From: Paroedura picta
Lineage: Eukaryota > Chordata > Lepidosauria > Squamata > Gekkonidae
Direction of reading: 5' to 3'
Assembly: GCF_049243985.1 (NCBI RefSeq)
Contig: NC_135371.1
Location: forward strand, 1,141,501-1,205,500
Length of the DNA stretch: 64,000 nucleotides
The notes beneath the pieces are model-generated. The model had not been told where the DNA came from, made no database searches, and saw nothing but the letters and a program-made list of their open reading frames with translations. This document shows positions 1-15,063 of this stretch, in pieces. A program made the translations under genes and the position numbers. Positions within the stretch are counted from its first letter, which is position 1, and each line of letters starts with the position of its first letter.

Positions 1-203
1 GGGGCAGTGCGGCTTCGCTCGGCGCCTCCTCCCCCTCCCCTCCTCCTGCAGCGCCGGAAGGGTTAAGCCCAGCGAGCCGCTTCCTAGAGAGGTCGGGGGA
101 CGGGGGGGGGGGAGAGCCTTCGGCGGCCGCATCCCGCATCCCGAGAGACGGGGATGGAGGGGAGCCGCCCTGCATAACTCTCTCTCCGGGCCCAGCACAA
201 AAG
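1..203 (+). promoter_or_regulatory. GC-rich promoter and non-coding exon 1 of gene A
   Basis: CpG-rich sequence at the window edge. It carries the element CTGCAG-x-GGAAGGGTTAAG at 46-67, which recurs upstream of the SCAN exon in genes B-E in the gene's orientation. A good donor (AAG|GTGAGA) follows at 204, about 140 nt downstream, which is also roughly the spacing in B-E, so 5' UTR exon 1 probably ends at 203. A second possible donor (GTAAGG) lies at 761. The start site itself cannot be read and upstream promoter sequence is cut off by the window. Confidence 0.55.
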
Positions 204-207
204 GTGA

Positions 208-208
<1 letters not shown>

Positions 209-247
<39 letters not shown>
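209..247. repeat. (AC)n microsatellite
   Basis: About 19 uninterrupted AC dinucleotides, starting 5 nt after the proposed exon 1 donor of gene A. Confidence 0.97.
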
Positions 248-251
<4 letters not shown>

Positions 252-946
252 TGACACCTGCAGGGGTGTCTGAATGCCTCTGCTGCCCTGTGGCCGTCCT
301 GGGGGGGCAAAGGAGGGGTCTGGGGTCTGTAACCATTTAGAAGAAGAGAAATGCTCGGGGGGGGGGACTCCCAGGCAGGGACCGGACAAGCCCCCCGGCC
401 GCTTCCCCCCTCTGCCGCTTCCCTCTCGGCTCCTGGCCTCCTGCTGCCCCTTCCTCCAGGCAGCCCCCCTGCCCTGCCCAGCAGAGTCCGGAGCCCCCCT
501 CCCCTCCCCTCCCCTCCCCTCCCCCCCCAACTGCCTGGACAGAGCTGTTGCCTCCTCCGCCAGCCTCACGAGGAGGAGCAGGAGCAGGAGGAGGAGCAGG
601 AGGAGTTCTCCAGCCGTCCCCAGGTGCCTCGAGAGCAGCCCGGAGCACAGACGGTTCTGCAGTCACCTGCAGAGGCCAAGTTCACACCTTCTGCAGCCAA
701 AGAGCCAGAGAGAGGCGGTTCCTAGAGCGGACTGCAAGGAATGCCTGGCCACAGACTCCAGTAAGGCAGCCGCTTCGGATCCCCTCTTGCAGCCTGGAGG
801 GGCGGCTTGACCAGGGCTGGGGAGGTCACTTCGCTCCCTTTGGGTCTCCTTCTGCCCTTCTGAGAGGTTTTCCTCTTTCTCTTCCTAGCAAGGAGGTGCA
901 GGGTATCCGTCTGCAGCCGGAGGCAACTCCAGCCAGGGGGACGGAG

Positions 947-6208
<5,262 letters not shown>

Positions 6209-7200
6209 ATGCGTATTGTGTGGGGAGAGATTACATCAGCACGATCAGGCAACCCACTGAGGGGAGGAACCTTTTTGATATTTAGATTGTAGGAAGGAGC
6301 ATTTAAACAATAGAGCTGCACAACTGCAAAGCCATCCACTAACATGTGAATTTGGAAGGGGGGGGGAAACTGCATCTTTAATTTCATGGGTTTATATCAA
6401 ACAGGAAGAACTCCCTCCCTGAAACAGACAAAAGGACTGGGGGCCATGACAGCCCAGTGAGAAAAATGCTGTCAAGGAACACTTGCGTGGTCATCCAAAA
6501 AGGCCCACAGATGTGCGTATAATTTAGAATGGATCCCCTGCCCCCATTTGGTGATTCAGTAGAGGAAGCAAGAGAGGTTGCATCAGCTTTGAAGCCGCCT
6601 TGCTGAGTTGCAGAGAGGGAGACTGAGGCACAAGGAGAAAGCCCATTACCCCCCCTGCCGCATTACAGTTCTTGCAGATATCTTGAAATGCTGTTTCCAC
6701 TCAGGAGATCAGCCACCGGATGGCACAGAGCCCCGTCTCCCTGTCCACAAACATTCATGCAGCATCAGTGGGCAACTCTGTGGCTAATCGTCATCGTCAT
6801 TCCGCCATAAAACAGTGAACTTCGGTGTTCTCACCTTTGTGGCCGGGATGTCTCTGTTGATTTCCAGTACTGCCTACCTACAGGTATTGGCTGATGGAGA
6901 CAGGGAAGGGAGGGAGGCATTTGCATCCTGGCCTCAAGTTCTGCAGGATCTATTTCTCCTATCAGTTGGTGTCTGTAGTGTAGCCGGAAGCTCCACAAAG
7001 ACTCTGACCCCACTATGGGTTCTGGCACTGCCCTATTTGGCAGAAGAGGTGGGTGTTTATATATATCACTTTGCTTGCTCCTTGAAAGGCAAAGCTGCCT
7101 CTTCCCAAGCTGCTAGTCCTGGGTGAGGCTGATTGCCTGAAGGAACTGCCCATCGGTGAATCCTCTACGTGGGAGAAGCTGATTCTAAAATAAATTCTGT
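6209..7200 (+). other. Gene A 3' UTR/flank, partly duplicated at gene C
   Basis: No gene seen. A block at about 6655-6895 (CGCATTACAGTTCTTGCAGA through TTGATTTCCAGTACTG) matches about 28803-29045 downstream of gene C, so the duplication unit reaches past the stop codon. AATAAA at 7189-7194 is a candidate polyadenylation signal. Confidence 0.55.
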
Positions 7201-8221
7201 CTTCTTTTCACACGCCCTTCCCGTGGTGTTGCTCTGAAAGTGGGTTTTATTTATTTAGGACTTTTAAAATCCCATCTTTCCTCCAAAGAGCTGTCAATGC
7301 TGAGAATTGCATCCATGAGCAATGGGAAGGCTTCAGCTTGTGATCTGGGGGTTCCTTTGTTTAGGGTGGGCTCCCACTTACTTCCTCTTTCTGCAGGAAA
7401 TGCAGATCTGTTTGTCCTTTGCTGAAGCAAGCAGCTGTCCTCCGTTGGGCTTAGCTGTGTCTGGCATGAAGTCTGCAGCCTAGCTCAAGAGGCTTGCAGC
7501 ATGCTGCTTTGGTAACTCTAAGCTTTTGTGCTCTGCTTCAGTAAGGAGACTGAAGCAGATGAATATGCTAGATGTCTGTAAATATCTTTCCAGTAAAGAT
7601 TATTCTGTTTTAATCCTCAAAGTGCTATGAGTCTGGTGAGTGCTTTGCCTCACCAACAAAGGTAAATAACTGCATACTTTCAAAATACCCTGTCATGCTG
7701 CAGCTCAGGAGCCAGCTGGAGCAGAGATTCGAGACCCAGACAAGTCCGAAAGTCCCAAACAAAACAAACTCTGAAAAGGGTGGCCTTTAATAGGGATAAT
7801 AGGAGCACCTTTAAGAACAACAATGATTTATTCAAGGTGTGAGCTTTCGAGTGCAAGCACCCTTCGAAGGCTGCTTTGTCCAACGTTCCTGAGCCACCCG
7901 GGAGATGAAATACGACAAGGGGGAGGGCAAAGTGTTGGGTAGAGTGACATCACTTCCTTTGCAATGCTGGCAGTGGGGCCCAGGACTCTTTTCTTTCTCC
8001 ACTTGCAGCCAGCTTGGGCTAGTCACAGTTCTCTGGGAATGATCCTTGCTGAGCAGTTTACATAACATGAACAGTTTCAGCAGAGGATGTAAGAGAACCA
8101 TTACTGCAACGGGACCAGTTGAACAAATATCAGTAGGGCCAACTCGAGCAGAATCCGTAGGGAGGTTGGAATCCTTCAGATTCTGGAGGGTGTGTCTTGA
8201 GGGGGGACCCACAGAGGCTGT
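7201..8221. other. Intergenic A-B, no gene recognised
   Basis: Only a Penelope-type end (7804-7872) and a short SINE scrap near 8005-8040 (CAGCCAGCTTGGGCTAGTCA) are recognisable. Small open frames here have no family features. Confidence 0.5.
7804..7872 (-). mobile_element. Penelope-like element terminal fragment
   Basis: The minus strand reads GGGTGCTTGCACTCGAAAGC then CACCTTGAATAAATC and TTCTTAAAGGTGCTC. The same block occurs at 33.2 and 58.0 kb. The stem GTGC-TT-GCAC followed by GAAA resembles half of a hammerhead core. Confidence 0.5.
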
Positions 8222-8340
8222 TGGGTCGGATTAGCCTCGGTCAAATGCCTGGTGGGGAGCTCCCTCTTGCAGGCCCTGCAGAATTGGGGCAGTTCAGGGA
8301 GCTCCTTCCACCATTGCATTGTTCCCATTCCCCTCTTAGG
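8222..8340 (-). mobile_element. L2-like LINE fragment
   Basis: Contains AAATGCCTGGTGGGGAGCTC and GCAGGCCCTGCAGAATTG, matching the longer copy at 49.68 kb, where the minus strand encodes the [11 protein letters not shown] reverse-transcriptase C-terminus. Confidence 0.55.
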
Positions 8341-8402
8341 ACCTGGCAGAATGCCCCCCCCCCCCAATGGGGCAGTCCTCTGAACCCATGAGCACCACCC
8401 CC

Positions 8403-8431
8403 TACACACACACACACACTCACTCACTCAC
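8403..8431. repeat. (AC)n/(TCAC)n microsatellite
   Basis: ACACACACAC followed by repeated ACTC units. Confidence 0.85.
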
Positions 8432-8502
8432 AAATGGCCTCAGCTCCAGTGGGTGGGGTAGAAGCTCCAGAGCCCACCTTCCCAAGGTGCTCTGCTTCAC
8501 CA

Positions 8503-8945
8503 GGGATGCCAGCCTCCAGGTGGGGCCTGGAGATCCCCCGGGATGACCCCTCCTCTCCAGACTGCAGAGACCAGTTCTCCCCCAGAGAAAAGGGCTGCTT
8601 GGGGGGGGGCACTGTGGGGCTTCGTGCCCCAGGGAGGTTCTGGGATGCCAGCCTCCAGGCGGGGCCTGGAGATCCCCCGGGATGACCCCTCCTCTCCAGA
8701 CTGCAGAGGCCAGTTCTCCCCCAGAGAAAAGGGCTGCTTGGGGGGGGGGCACTGTGGGGCTTCGTGCCCCAGGGAGGTTCTGGGATGCCAGCCTCCAGGC
8801 GGGGCCTGGAGATCCCCCGGGATGACCCCTCCTCTCCAGACTGCAGAGGCCAGTTCTCCCCCAGAGAAAAGGGCTGCTTGGGGGGGGGCACTGTGGGGCT
8901 TCGTGCCCCAGGGAGGTTCTGGGATGCCAGCCTCCAGGCGGGGCC
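8503..8945. repeat. Tandem repeat, 139-140 bp unit, about 3.2 copies
   Basis: Near-identical units start with GGGATGCCAGCCTCCAGG at 8503, 8642, 8782 and 8921. The unit is the internal part of a GC-rich interspersed repeat seen at 9.3, 20.9, 39.8, 40.1, 53.3, 54.1 and 59.5 kb. Long open frames across it arise because the unit has few stops; they are not genes. Confidence 0.92.
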
Positions 8946-9021
8946 CGGGCACTCTGCCGCGTCCTGCTCCCCTGAGCCCTTTTCCAGCCCGGAGCTGGGC
9001 CGCCGCCCTCGTGGCCTTTGC

Positions 9022-9135
9022 CTGCAGCCCCGAAAGGGTTAAAACGGGGAGGGGGGAGGAGGCGGACCTCGCCCGGCTGCAGACCTGCCGGAGGAAAGCC
9101 TGTTGCGGCCGGATCCCGGGGAGGGCGACTCGCGA
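9022..9135 (+). promoter_or_regulatory. Promoter element and non-coding exon 1 of gene B
   Basis: CTGCAGCCCCGAAAGGGTTAA at 9022-9043, then CpG-rich sequence ending ACTCGCGA at a candidate donor 9136. The donor reads GTTAAG, weaker than the GTAAGC at the same place in gene C. Exon 1 boundaries are inferred by comparison with C, D and E. Confidence 0.5.
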
Positions 9136-9296
9136 GTTAAGTCCCTTTGCAGATGCCGCCCACGGTCCCTGGGGGAAAAGAGCCCCCCCTCCCCGCTGCC
9201 CTCCTGGATCTGCAGCCGGGGGTCTTCCTCCCTGGGAGACCCCGAGGCCCGCCTCCTCCTGCCGCCCCCGCTGAGCCGTGCGGGCAATTCATAGGG

Positions 9297-9470
9297 GTGC
9301 CAGCCTCCAGGTACGCCCTGGGGATCTCCCGGAATGGCAGACTGCAGAGAGCAGCTCTCCTGGAGGGAATGGGGGCTTAAGGGGGGGCTCTATGGCCCTG
9401 GACCCCGCGAAAGCCCCTCCCCGCCTCCACCCCCAAGTCTCCTGGGATTCCCCCCCCCCACCTGGAGCTG
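9297..9470 (+). mobile_element. GC-rich repeat with inverted ends
   Basis: Begins GTGCCAGCCTCCAGG and ends CCACCTGGAGCTGAC, which are imperfect inverted repeats. The body has GACTGCAGAGAGCAG and CTCCACCCCCAAGTCTCC. Probably a non-autonomous DNA element. Confidence 0.5.
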
Positions 9471-9739
9471 ACGGCTTTCTCCCGCCCTCCCTCCCTCCCG
9501 CCCTGGGGGCTGTGGGCTGGAGTGGGCCCAATCCTTCCCCAATGAAGAAGAGGGGGGCTTTCTGTACCCCATTTTTCACTCCCCCCCCCGAGGCTTTGGG
9601 GGCTGCCCTTGAGGTGGAGGGAAGGGTGGAGAGTGGTTGCATTGGTCCAGGGGGGAGGCCAGCCCTTGCAGCCAACTCCACGAAACAGAGGTATAAAGCC
9701 CTCCGAAAGCGTATTGTTTTCTGCAGTTTTGTGTGACGT

Positions 9740-9820
9740 GAATCATAGAATCATAGAGTGGGAACGAACCTCAAGGGCCAGCCTTTCTAGCTCCTTGCCT
9801 GATGCAGGGAGTCCCCTATG
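9740..9820 (-). mobile_element. CR1-like LINE 3' end
   Basis: AATCATAGAATCATAGAGTG is the reverse complement of the CR1 3' terminal ATTCTATGATT repeat. A related copy sits at 22017-22092 in the same intron of gene C, so the insertion predates the B/C duplication. Confidence 0.6.
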
Positions 9821-9945
9821 ACGATCTTATTTTTGCTGCAGCTAAAATAAAAACATTCAAAAAAAATTCTAGTCTGACATGTTTTGGAGTAAGTCACAGT
9901 CGGTGAAAGGGCCAGACCTCAGGAAGCGGGATATGTCACGTAGCA

Positions 9946-10081
9946 CAGGGGTAGTCAACCTGTGGTCCTCCGGATGTTCATGGACTACAATTCCCATGAG
10001 CCCCTGCCAGCATTTGCTGGCAGGGGCTCATGGGAATTGTAGTCCATGGACATCTGGAGGACCACAGGTTGACTACCCCTG
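9946..10081. mobile_element. hAT-type MITE, copy 1 (136 bp), with 8-bp target duplication
   Basis: Ends are CAGGGGTAGTCAACC and GGTTGACTACCCCTG. Nearly the whole element is an inverted repeat. ACGTAGCA flanks it on both sides (9938-9945 and 10082-10089). Each arm has ACTACAATTCCCA (9984-9996 and 10031-10043), the ZNF143/THAP11 SBS-type site. It lies in intron 1 of gene B. Confidence 0.93.
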
Positions 10082-10248
10082 ACGTAGCAGATCTGCAGAG
10101 TAAATGAAGATGCCCCTTTTTATTCACAGGCATAATGATGAGGTGTCTCTTGGCCAGGGTCAGTAATGTTGCTCTGTTCTCTTTTGATTTCATTCTGCCT
10201 TTTTGAGATGTTTTCCTCTCGCCATTAAGAGTATTATTCTACACTTAG

Positions 10249-10699
10249 AGGAACTCAAGCAAAGGGGAAGGAGATGGAAGAGCAGGACGACCCAGAAGGA
10301 CCCGGAACAGACAAGAGATTGAGGAAGGGTCCCCATCCCAACCCGGCGGGGGTTGCTGCAGAGCTTTGGGAAACAGCTGGGCCACAAGTTCTTGCTCAGG
10401 ACACCGTGACCACAGAGATGGGCAGCCGAAGCTTCCAGCCGTTCCACTACCAGGAGGCCGAGGGGCCCCGAGAGGTTTGCAGCCGGCTCCACGGACTCTG
10501 CAACCGCTGGCTGGAGCCGGAGAGGAGCACCAAGCAGCAGATCCTGGACCTGGTGATCCTGGAGCAGTTCCTGGCCCTCCTGCCCCGGGAGATGCAGGGC
10601 TGGGTGAGAGGATGCGGGCCGGAGAGCAGCGCCCAGGCGGTGGCCCTGGCCGAAGGCTTCCTCCTCAGCCAGGCTCAGGAGGAGAGGCAGGCCGAGCAG
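10249..10699 (+). CDS. Gene B exon 2: ATG and SCAN domain
   Basis: Acceptor ACACTTAG ends at 10248 and the donor CAG|GTGAGG is at 10700. ATG at 10274 (MEEQDDPEG). The coding part is 426 nt, 142 codons. Confidence 0.85.
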
Positions 10700-10889
10700 G
10701 TGAGGGGGCTTCCTTAGGCTTCCCGATCAGATATTTCTGCTTCTGCTGGGAAGAAACCCCAACGCTGATTTCCTGCCCCTGTGCTTGAACCAGCTCTACT
10801 GGCCTATGCAGGGCTGAGGAGTCTGGGAGGGGGGCAGGACCCGTCTCCTCAGCCTCTTCTAGTCCTTGTCTCCTTTCCCACTCTTTCAG

Positions 10890-11004
10890 AAGTGGGGGCC
10901 AGCAGTGAAGGTGGAAGGACACTTCTCTGGGGAGGGGGGGTCTCCCTCGGAGGACGGGCAGCGGGCTCAGACCCTGGACCTTTCCCAAGATGCCCTCTCA
11001 CATG
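10890..11004 (+). CDS. Gene B exon 3
   Basis: 115 nt, starting KWGPAVKVEGHFSGEGGSPS, between CTCTTTCAG and GTAAGG. Confidence 0.83.
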
Positions 11005-11671
11005 GTAAGGCCCTTTGGTGGCCAGGTGGGATTTGGGCCCACAGTGAAGGGGTTGGGGAGGTCTGGGACGGCAGAGGGAGGAAGTACGTCTGCATACAAC
11101 ACCGAATCGGTCTCTAGAATTCAGGGCCACTGCAGGTAATGCCGGCCACTCCGTTGAAAGGTGATCAGACAGATTCCTAGAAGGCAGTCTTGGGTGCAGC
11201 TCTTAGCTGTGGCAAACAAATGGAGCCTCCATGTTCTGGGGCAGCAAACCTCTGAAAACTCATTGCTAGTGCCTAATTGTTGCCTAATGTGCCCCTACAT
11301 GACAGCTTCTCAGGGGCATCGGGTGGGCCGGAGTCGGAAAGTGGATGAGGACTGTGGATGCCTCCGGCCTGGTGCGCCTGTGAGGTTCAGGGTTGTGATA
11401 TCAGGGCATCAAGAGACACTCAGGCAACCCATTAACGTTACCCCGGAGTTTTTCATATAGACTGAAGCCACCTCTTGGTTTTCAGAGCACCTGGTGCTTC
11501 TCTGCGTCCCCTCTCACAATGTACTAAACAGCCGTACAAACTGCGTTGCGTGTCCCTATGGCCGGGTTTCCCAGCCCTGGGAAGGAGGGTGCACAAAGCG
11601 GGATTCAAGCAAGCTAGCAAACGAAGGAGCCTAACCTGACCATCTTCCTTCCTTCTGTGTTGGCGTCACAG

Positions 11672-11742
11672 GCACTGGCCAGGTGGTGCTCAGCCATCAT
11701 CTTGAGAGAGGTGTGGAAACGGCGGCTGACCCTCCACTCCAG
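11672..11742 (+). CDS. Gene B exon 4
   Basis: 71 nt between CGTCACAG and CAG|GTAGAG, reading GTGQVVLSHHLERGVETAAD. Two codons longer than in A and C, the same length as in D and E. Confidence 0.8.
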
Positions 11743-11825
11743 GTAGAGGAGATGTTCCTGGGTCCCTGCTCAGGTGCCCAAGGGAGAGAGGCCCTGAACC
11801 CCACTCCCTTTGCCCATCTCAAGCT

Positions 11826-12445
11826 CTGTATCCTAATAATAATACTACTACTACTACTATAATAATACTATTTTCCTAACCTGCCCTTCCTGTGAGTTTA
11901 TATATTACAAATAAAATACATCATAAATAAGTTTAGATTCTCCTATAAGATCAAGTTAGTTCAAACAATTAAGTCTGCACTTTTGACATGTCTCTGCCTG
12001 ATTAAATTTAAATTTGTTCTTTCTGTGGGTGGATCTTCCCTCTTCCCACAGACGGAAGGCCAGCCAGTTGGGCGTGAAAGGTGTTGGGTGTTTCCGGCCT
12101 CAGTCATAGGCCTGGTGGAATAGCTTTGTCTTACAGGCCCTGCGGAACTGATCGAGGTCCCCGGGGCCCTGATCTCACTGGGCAGAGCATTCCGCCCGGC
12201 CGGGGCCAGGGCAAAAGGTCCTGGCCCTGGGTGAGGTCAGTCTTCCCTCTTTGGGGCCAGGGACTCTGGGCAAATTTTGGTCCGCCAACCACAGTGCTCT
12301 TGGGGGAACACAGTGGGAGAGACAGTTCCACAGATATCCTGGTCCTAGATGGCTCAGGGCCTCGAAGGTCTGCACCAAAACCTTTAATTCAGTCTCCAGT
12401 TGGGAGCCTGTGCAGTTAGGCAAGCGCTGGTGACGGGCAACACCA
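11826..12445 (-). mobile_element. L2-like LINE fragment, 3' part
   Basis: The minus strand encodes FKALSHLGPGYL and VPPRALW, then VPGPKEGRLTSPRARTF, the reverse-transcriptase C-terminal region of L2-type LINEs. It continues at 13150-13760 after an inserted L1 piece. Confidence 0.7.
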
Positions 12446-13148
12446 GTGAATTATGCATATGTGGCGGTTCTATTATAGCCAAAGTTTGGAAATCATTATT
12501 TACAGAGATTAGGAACATCGTCTGGGAACAAATAAAACCTTCTGCTGCATGGGTCCTGCTCAACATATATCTTACTGAACACTCCCAACGTAAGCACACA
12601 ACGCTGATTAATTATCTCACAGTCGCAGCTGGATTGCTTATTAACCAACGCTGAAAGAACACAACTGGGGTCTAAAAAGAAGGAGTATAGCGAGCAGCAT
12701 GAGGAACTCACCAATAAATTTAGATTAATTTTTTTTGTGGGGGAGATGACTTTATGATAATCTGGACTGGTTTTATAAAGTATCTGCTGGAATTTTCCGG
12801 AATAGATCTCCTTCAAAAATGTTCTTTAATCAGATGGAGGCCTGTTGATCTTGTTTTTTATATTGGATTAGGTTTATGCATATAACATTGTTTAGAACTG
12901 GATTAAATAATTTGATGCAGAGAGAACGACGGCTTGGACTGAAGTCCCCCCCCCCCGATACTTTTGGGTTTAATTTCTGTTTTTCTCTTATATATTTTTA
13001 CAACCATTCATGTCTTTCTTTATTGGTTAGAACAATAATGTATTTTGACGGTTTCTTTCAATTTGTGTAATCAGATAATTTGCTTTCTGTTGCATTTTTC
13101 TGGTGTGGTTTTTGTTTATATGGCTATAATAAAACAATTTTTAAAATA
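12446..13148 (+). mobile_element. L1 LINE 3' fragment, inserted into the L2-like copy
   Basis: The plus strand reads AKVWKSLFTEIRNIVWEQIK and then KHTTLINYLTVAAGLLINQR, typical of the L1 ORF2 C-terminus. AT-rich 3' UTR follows and ends AATAAAACAATTTTTAAAA. It is 5'-truncated. No clear target duplication found. Confidence 0.7.
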
Positions 13149-13149
13149 G

Positions 13150-13760
13150 TCATGTGCACCCTCCACTGGGTAATGACCCTTGCAGCTGCATTTTAGAGTT
13201 TGTGGGTTAGTCTCAAGGGAAAATTCCTTCATAGGGCTTGTTGCAGAGGTCTAGCCTGGAGGTGACCATTGCATAGATAGCTGTGGCTAGGTGGGGTGTC
13301 GAGAGGTCGGGTGTTAATTGTCGAACCTGGCGTAGCTGGAAAAATGCCAGGCAAGCAACATTCATGATCTGGGCCTCCATCAACAAGGAGGAGTCCAGGA
13401 TCAAGCCCAAACTCCTGGCGGAAGTCACAGGTGTCAGTTGGACCCTATCAAGAGATGTTGTTCTCACCATCTGCCTCTCGGCATGCCGGCCCAACCAGGG
13501 GACGTCTGCCTTGGCTTCAGCTTGAGCCAGTCCACTTCCAGGCATCTGGCCAGGTTCTCTAGGGGTGTTGATGGATGGCCGTCCTTTAAGAGAAATAGCT
13601 GGGTGCCCTCCGCGTATTGGTGACAACTCAGCCCGAAACTCCCAATCACCTGGGCAAGGGGGGCATGTTGATGTTAGATAGCATCAGGGAGACTATTGTT
13701 CCCTGGGGGACCCCACAATGTAGAGCCCAGTGCTCGGAGATGCTCCCCACCTTGTGCCAA
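13150..13760 (-). mobile_element. L2-like LINE fragment, reverse-transcriptase region
   Basis: The minus strand contains CGVPQGTIVSLMLSNI (the VPQGS motif), SLGLILDSSLLMEAQ and FFQLRQVRQLTPDLSTPHLA, then VTSRLDLCN. These are landmarks of L2/CR1-type reverse transcriptases. Several frame breaks. Confidence 0.72.
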
Positions 13761-13953
13761 TTCTGTCCCCGTCTGTGGAGAAGAGACAGCAGCCACGGAA
13801 GGGCTGGGTCACGTATCCCCACATCGGCAGGCCAAGAGCCCATGACCGACCGTGTCACACCCTGCCGTCCGGCCCCCTCCCCCACTGCCCCCTCCCGATT
13901 CAGCTTTTCTTCCCGGCACAAACTCTCAGGAGGGATTCTGCTTTCTCTTCCAG

Positions 13954-14080
13954 CGGCCCTTTTCCTTTGAGGAGGTGACCGTCTCTTTCACAGAGGCCGA
14001 GTGGGCCCTGCTGGATCGGGGCCAGAGAGCTCTCTACAGGGAAGTCATGCTGGAGAATTATAGGACTGTGGCCTTTTTGG
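13954..14080 (+). CDS. Gene B exon 5: KRAB A-box
   Basis: 127 nt between CTCTTCCAG and [26 protein letters not shown] and [14 protein letters not shown] are present with the MLE triplet intact. Confidence 0.88.
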
Positions 14081-14393
14081 GTAAGAATCTTTCACGGATG
14101 CCAATAGATGTCTTGTAGAAAAAAATGAAAAACACAAAATTTGAAATTGCTATTAAAAAATTATAGGTAATCTCTGACTTTCCATAATTCAAAACAGTTT
14201 TAGCACATAAATCATAAATAATTTTGAATAATACTGTGGATTGTCATGTTAAGATGTACGTTTCTTGAATGTTTTAATTTCAAGCACATAAGAATCTCAT
14301 TTCATGTATCTTTTCCTTTGAAGTTTGGTCACCAGTCCCTTCAAGATGGTGCTTGAGCATGTTCAGTTGATAGAGTTGCCCAGCCATCTAGTC

Positions 14394-14529
14394 CAGGGGT
14401 AGTCAAACTGCGGCCCTCCAGATGTCCATGGACTACAATTCCCATGAGCCCCTACCAGCATTCGCTTGCAGTGGCTCATGGGAATTGTAGTCCATGGACA
14501 TCTGGAGGGCCGCAGTTTGACTACCCCTG
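14394..14529. mobile_element. hAT-type MITE, copy 2 (136 bp), in intron 5 of gene B
   Basis: CAGGGGTAGTCAAAC... to ...GTTTGACTACCCCTG, flanked by a perfect 8-bp ATCTAGTC duplication (14386-14393 and 14530-14537). Gene C has the unoccupied site (CCAATAGTCCC at about 24661-24671), which confirms the borders. Confidence 0.95.
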
Positions 14530-15063
14530 ATCTAGTCCCTTTTGCACCAGGTGTTGAGCGTATTTATGTTTTTATACCTTTGAGCTTTGAGAAACTCTGT
14601 TTGCCCCTCGCCACTGACTCTGGAAGTATGAGAAAGATCCTTAGCACAACAGAAACGTGAAGCGCATTACCCAGGTGTTTTGTCACTGCGTGATGGGAAG
14701 GAACGGCATAGACTTTGGAAGTCCTTGAGCTATTACTGTCAGTTCCCAGCACAGATCTTTGGCATCAGTATCTTTCTTTCCATTGTGCAGCAGTGGTTTC
14801 TCCAAATCCTTGCAGGCATCTTCAGTGGGTGTTCTGTGAGTGTGTCAGTTTGAAAGAATGAAGGGGCTGCAGGAATCTTCAGAGATGGGCCAGGCAGGCA
14901 GGCAGACAGGCAGGCAGCATTTTTAATGTGCATATCATTTTATTTTTCAACATACAGCAGAAACAAGCCCCTGGAATAGTTAAATTGTGGATGGGATTTC
15001 AAGTGCAACTCAGGGTCCCAAGCGTGGTTGCTAACAGGAACAGGATCTCTCTCTTTATTCCAG

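Noticed and set aside
274-810. Open frames of 100-180 codons in the gene A promoter region
   Set aside because: Low-complexity Pro/Ser/Arg composition in GC-rich sequence; the conserved start of the protein is the ATG at 947.
6815-7126. A 103-codon hydrophobic open frame downstream of gene A
   Set aside because: It starts at GTG, is not kept open in the homologous flank of gene C, and has no family signature.
8424-9274. Several overlapping open frames of 80-243 codons on both strands
   Set aside because: They run through 139-140 bp tandem units and GC-rich repeat, with the same peptide repeated in each unit and no domain. This is a by-product of the repeat.
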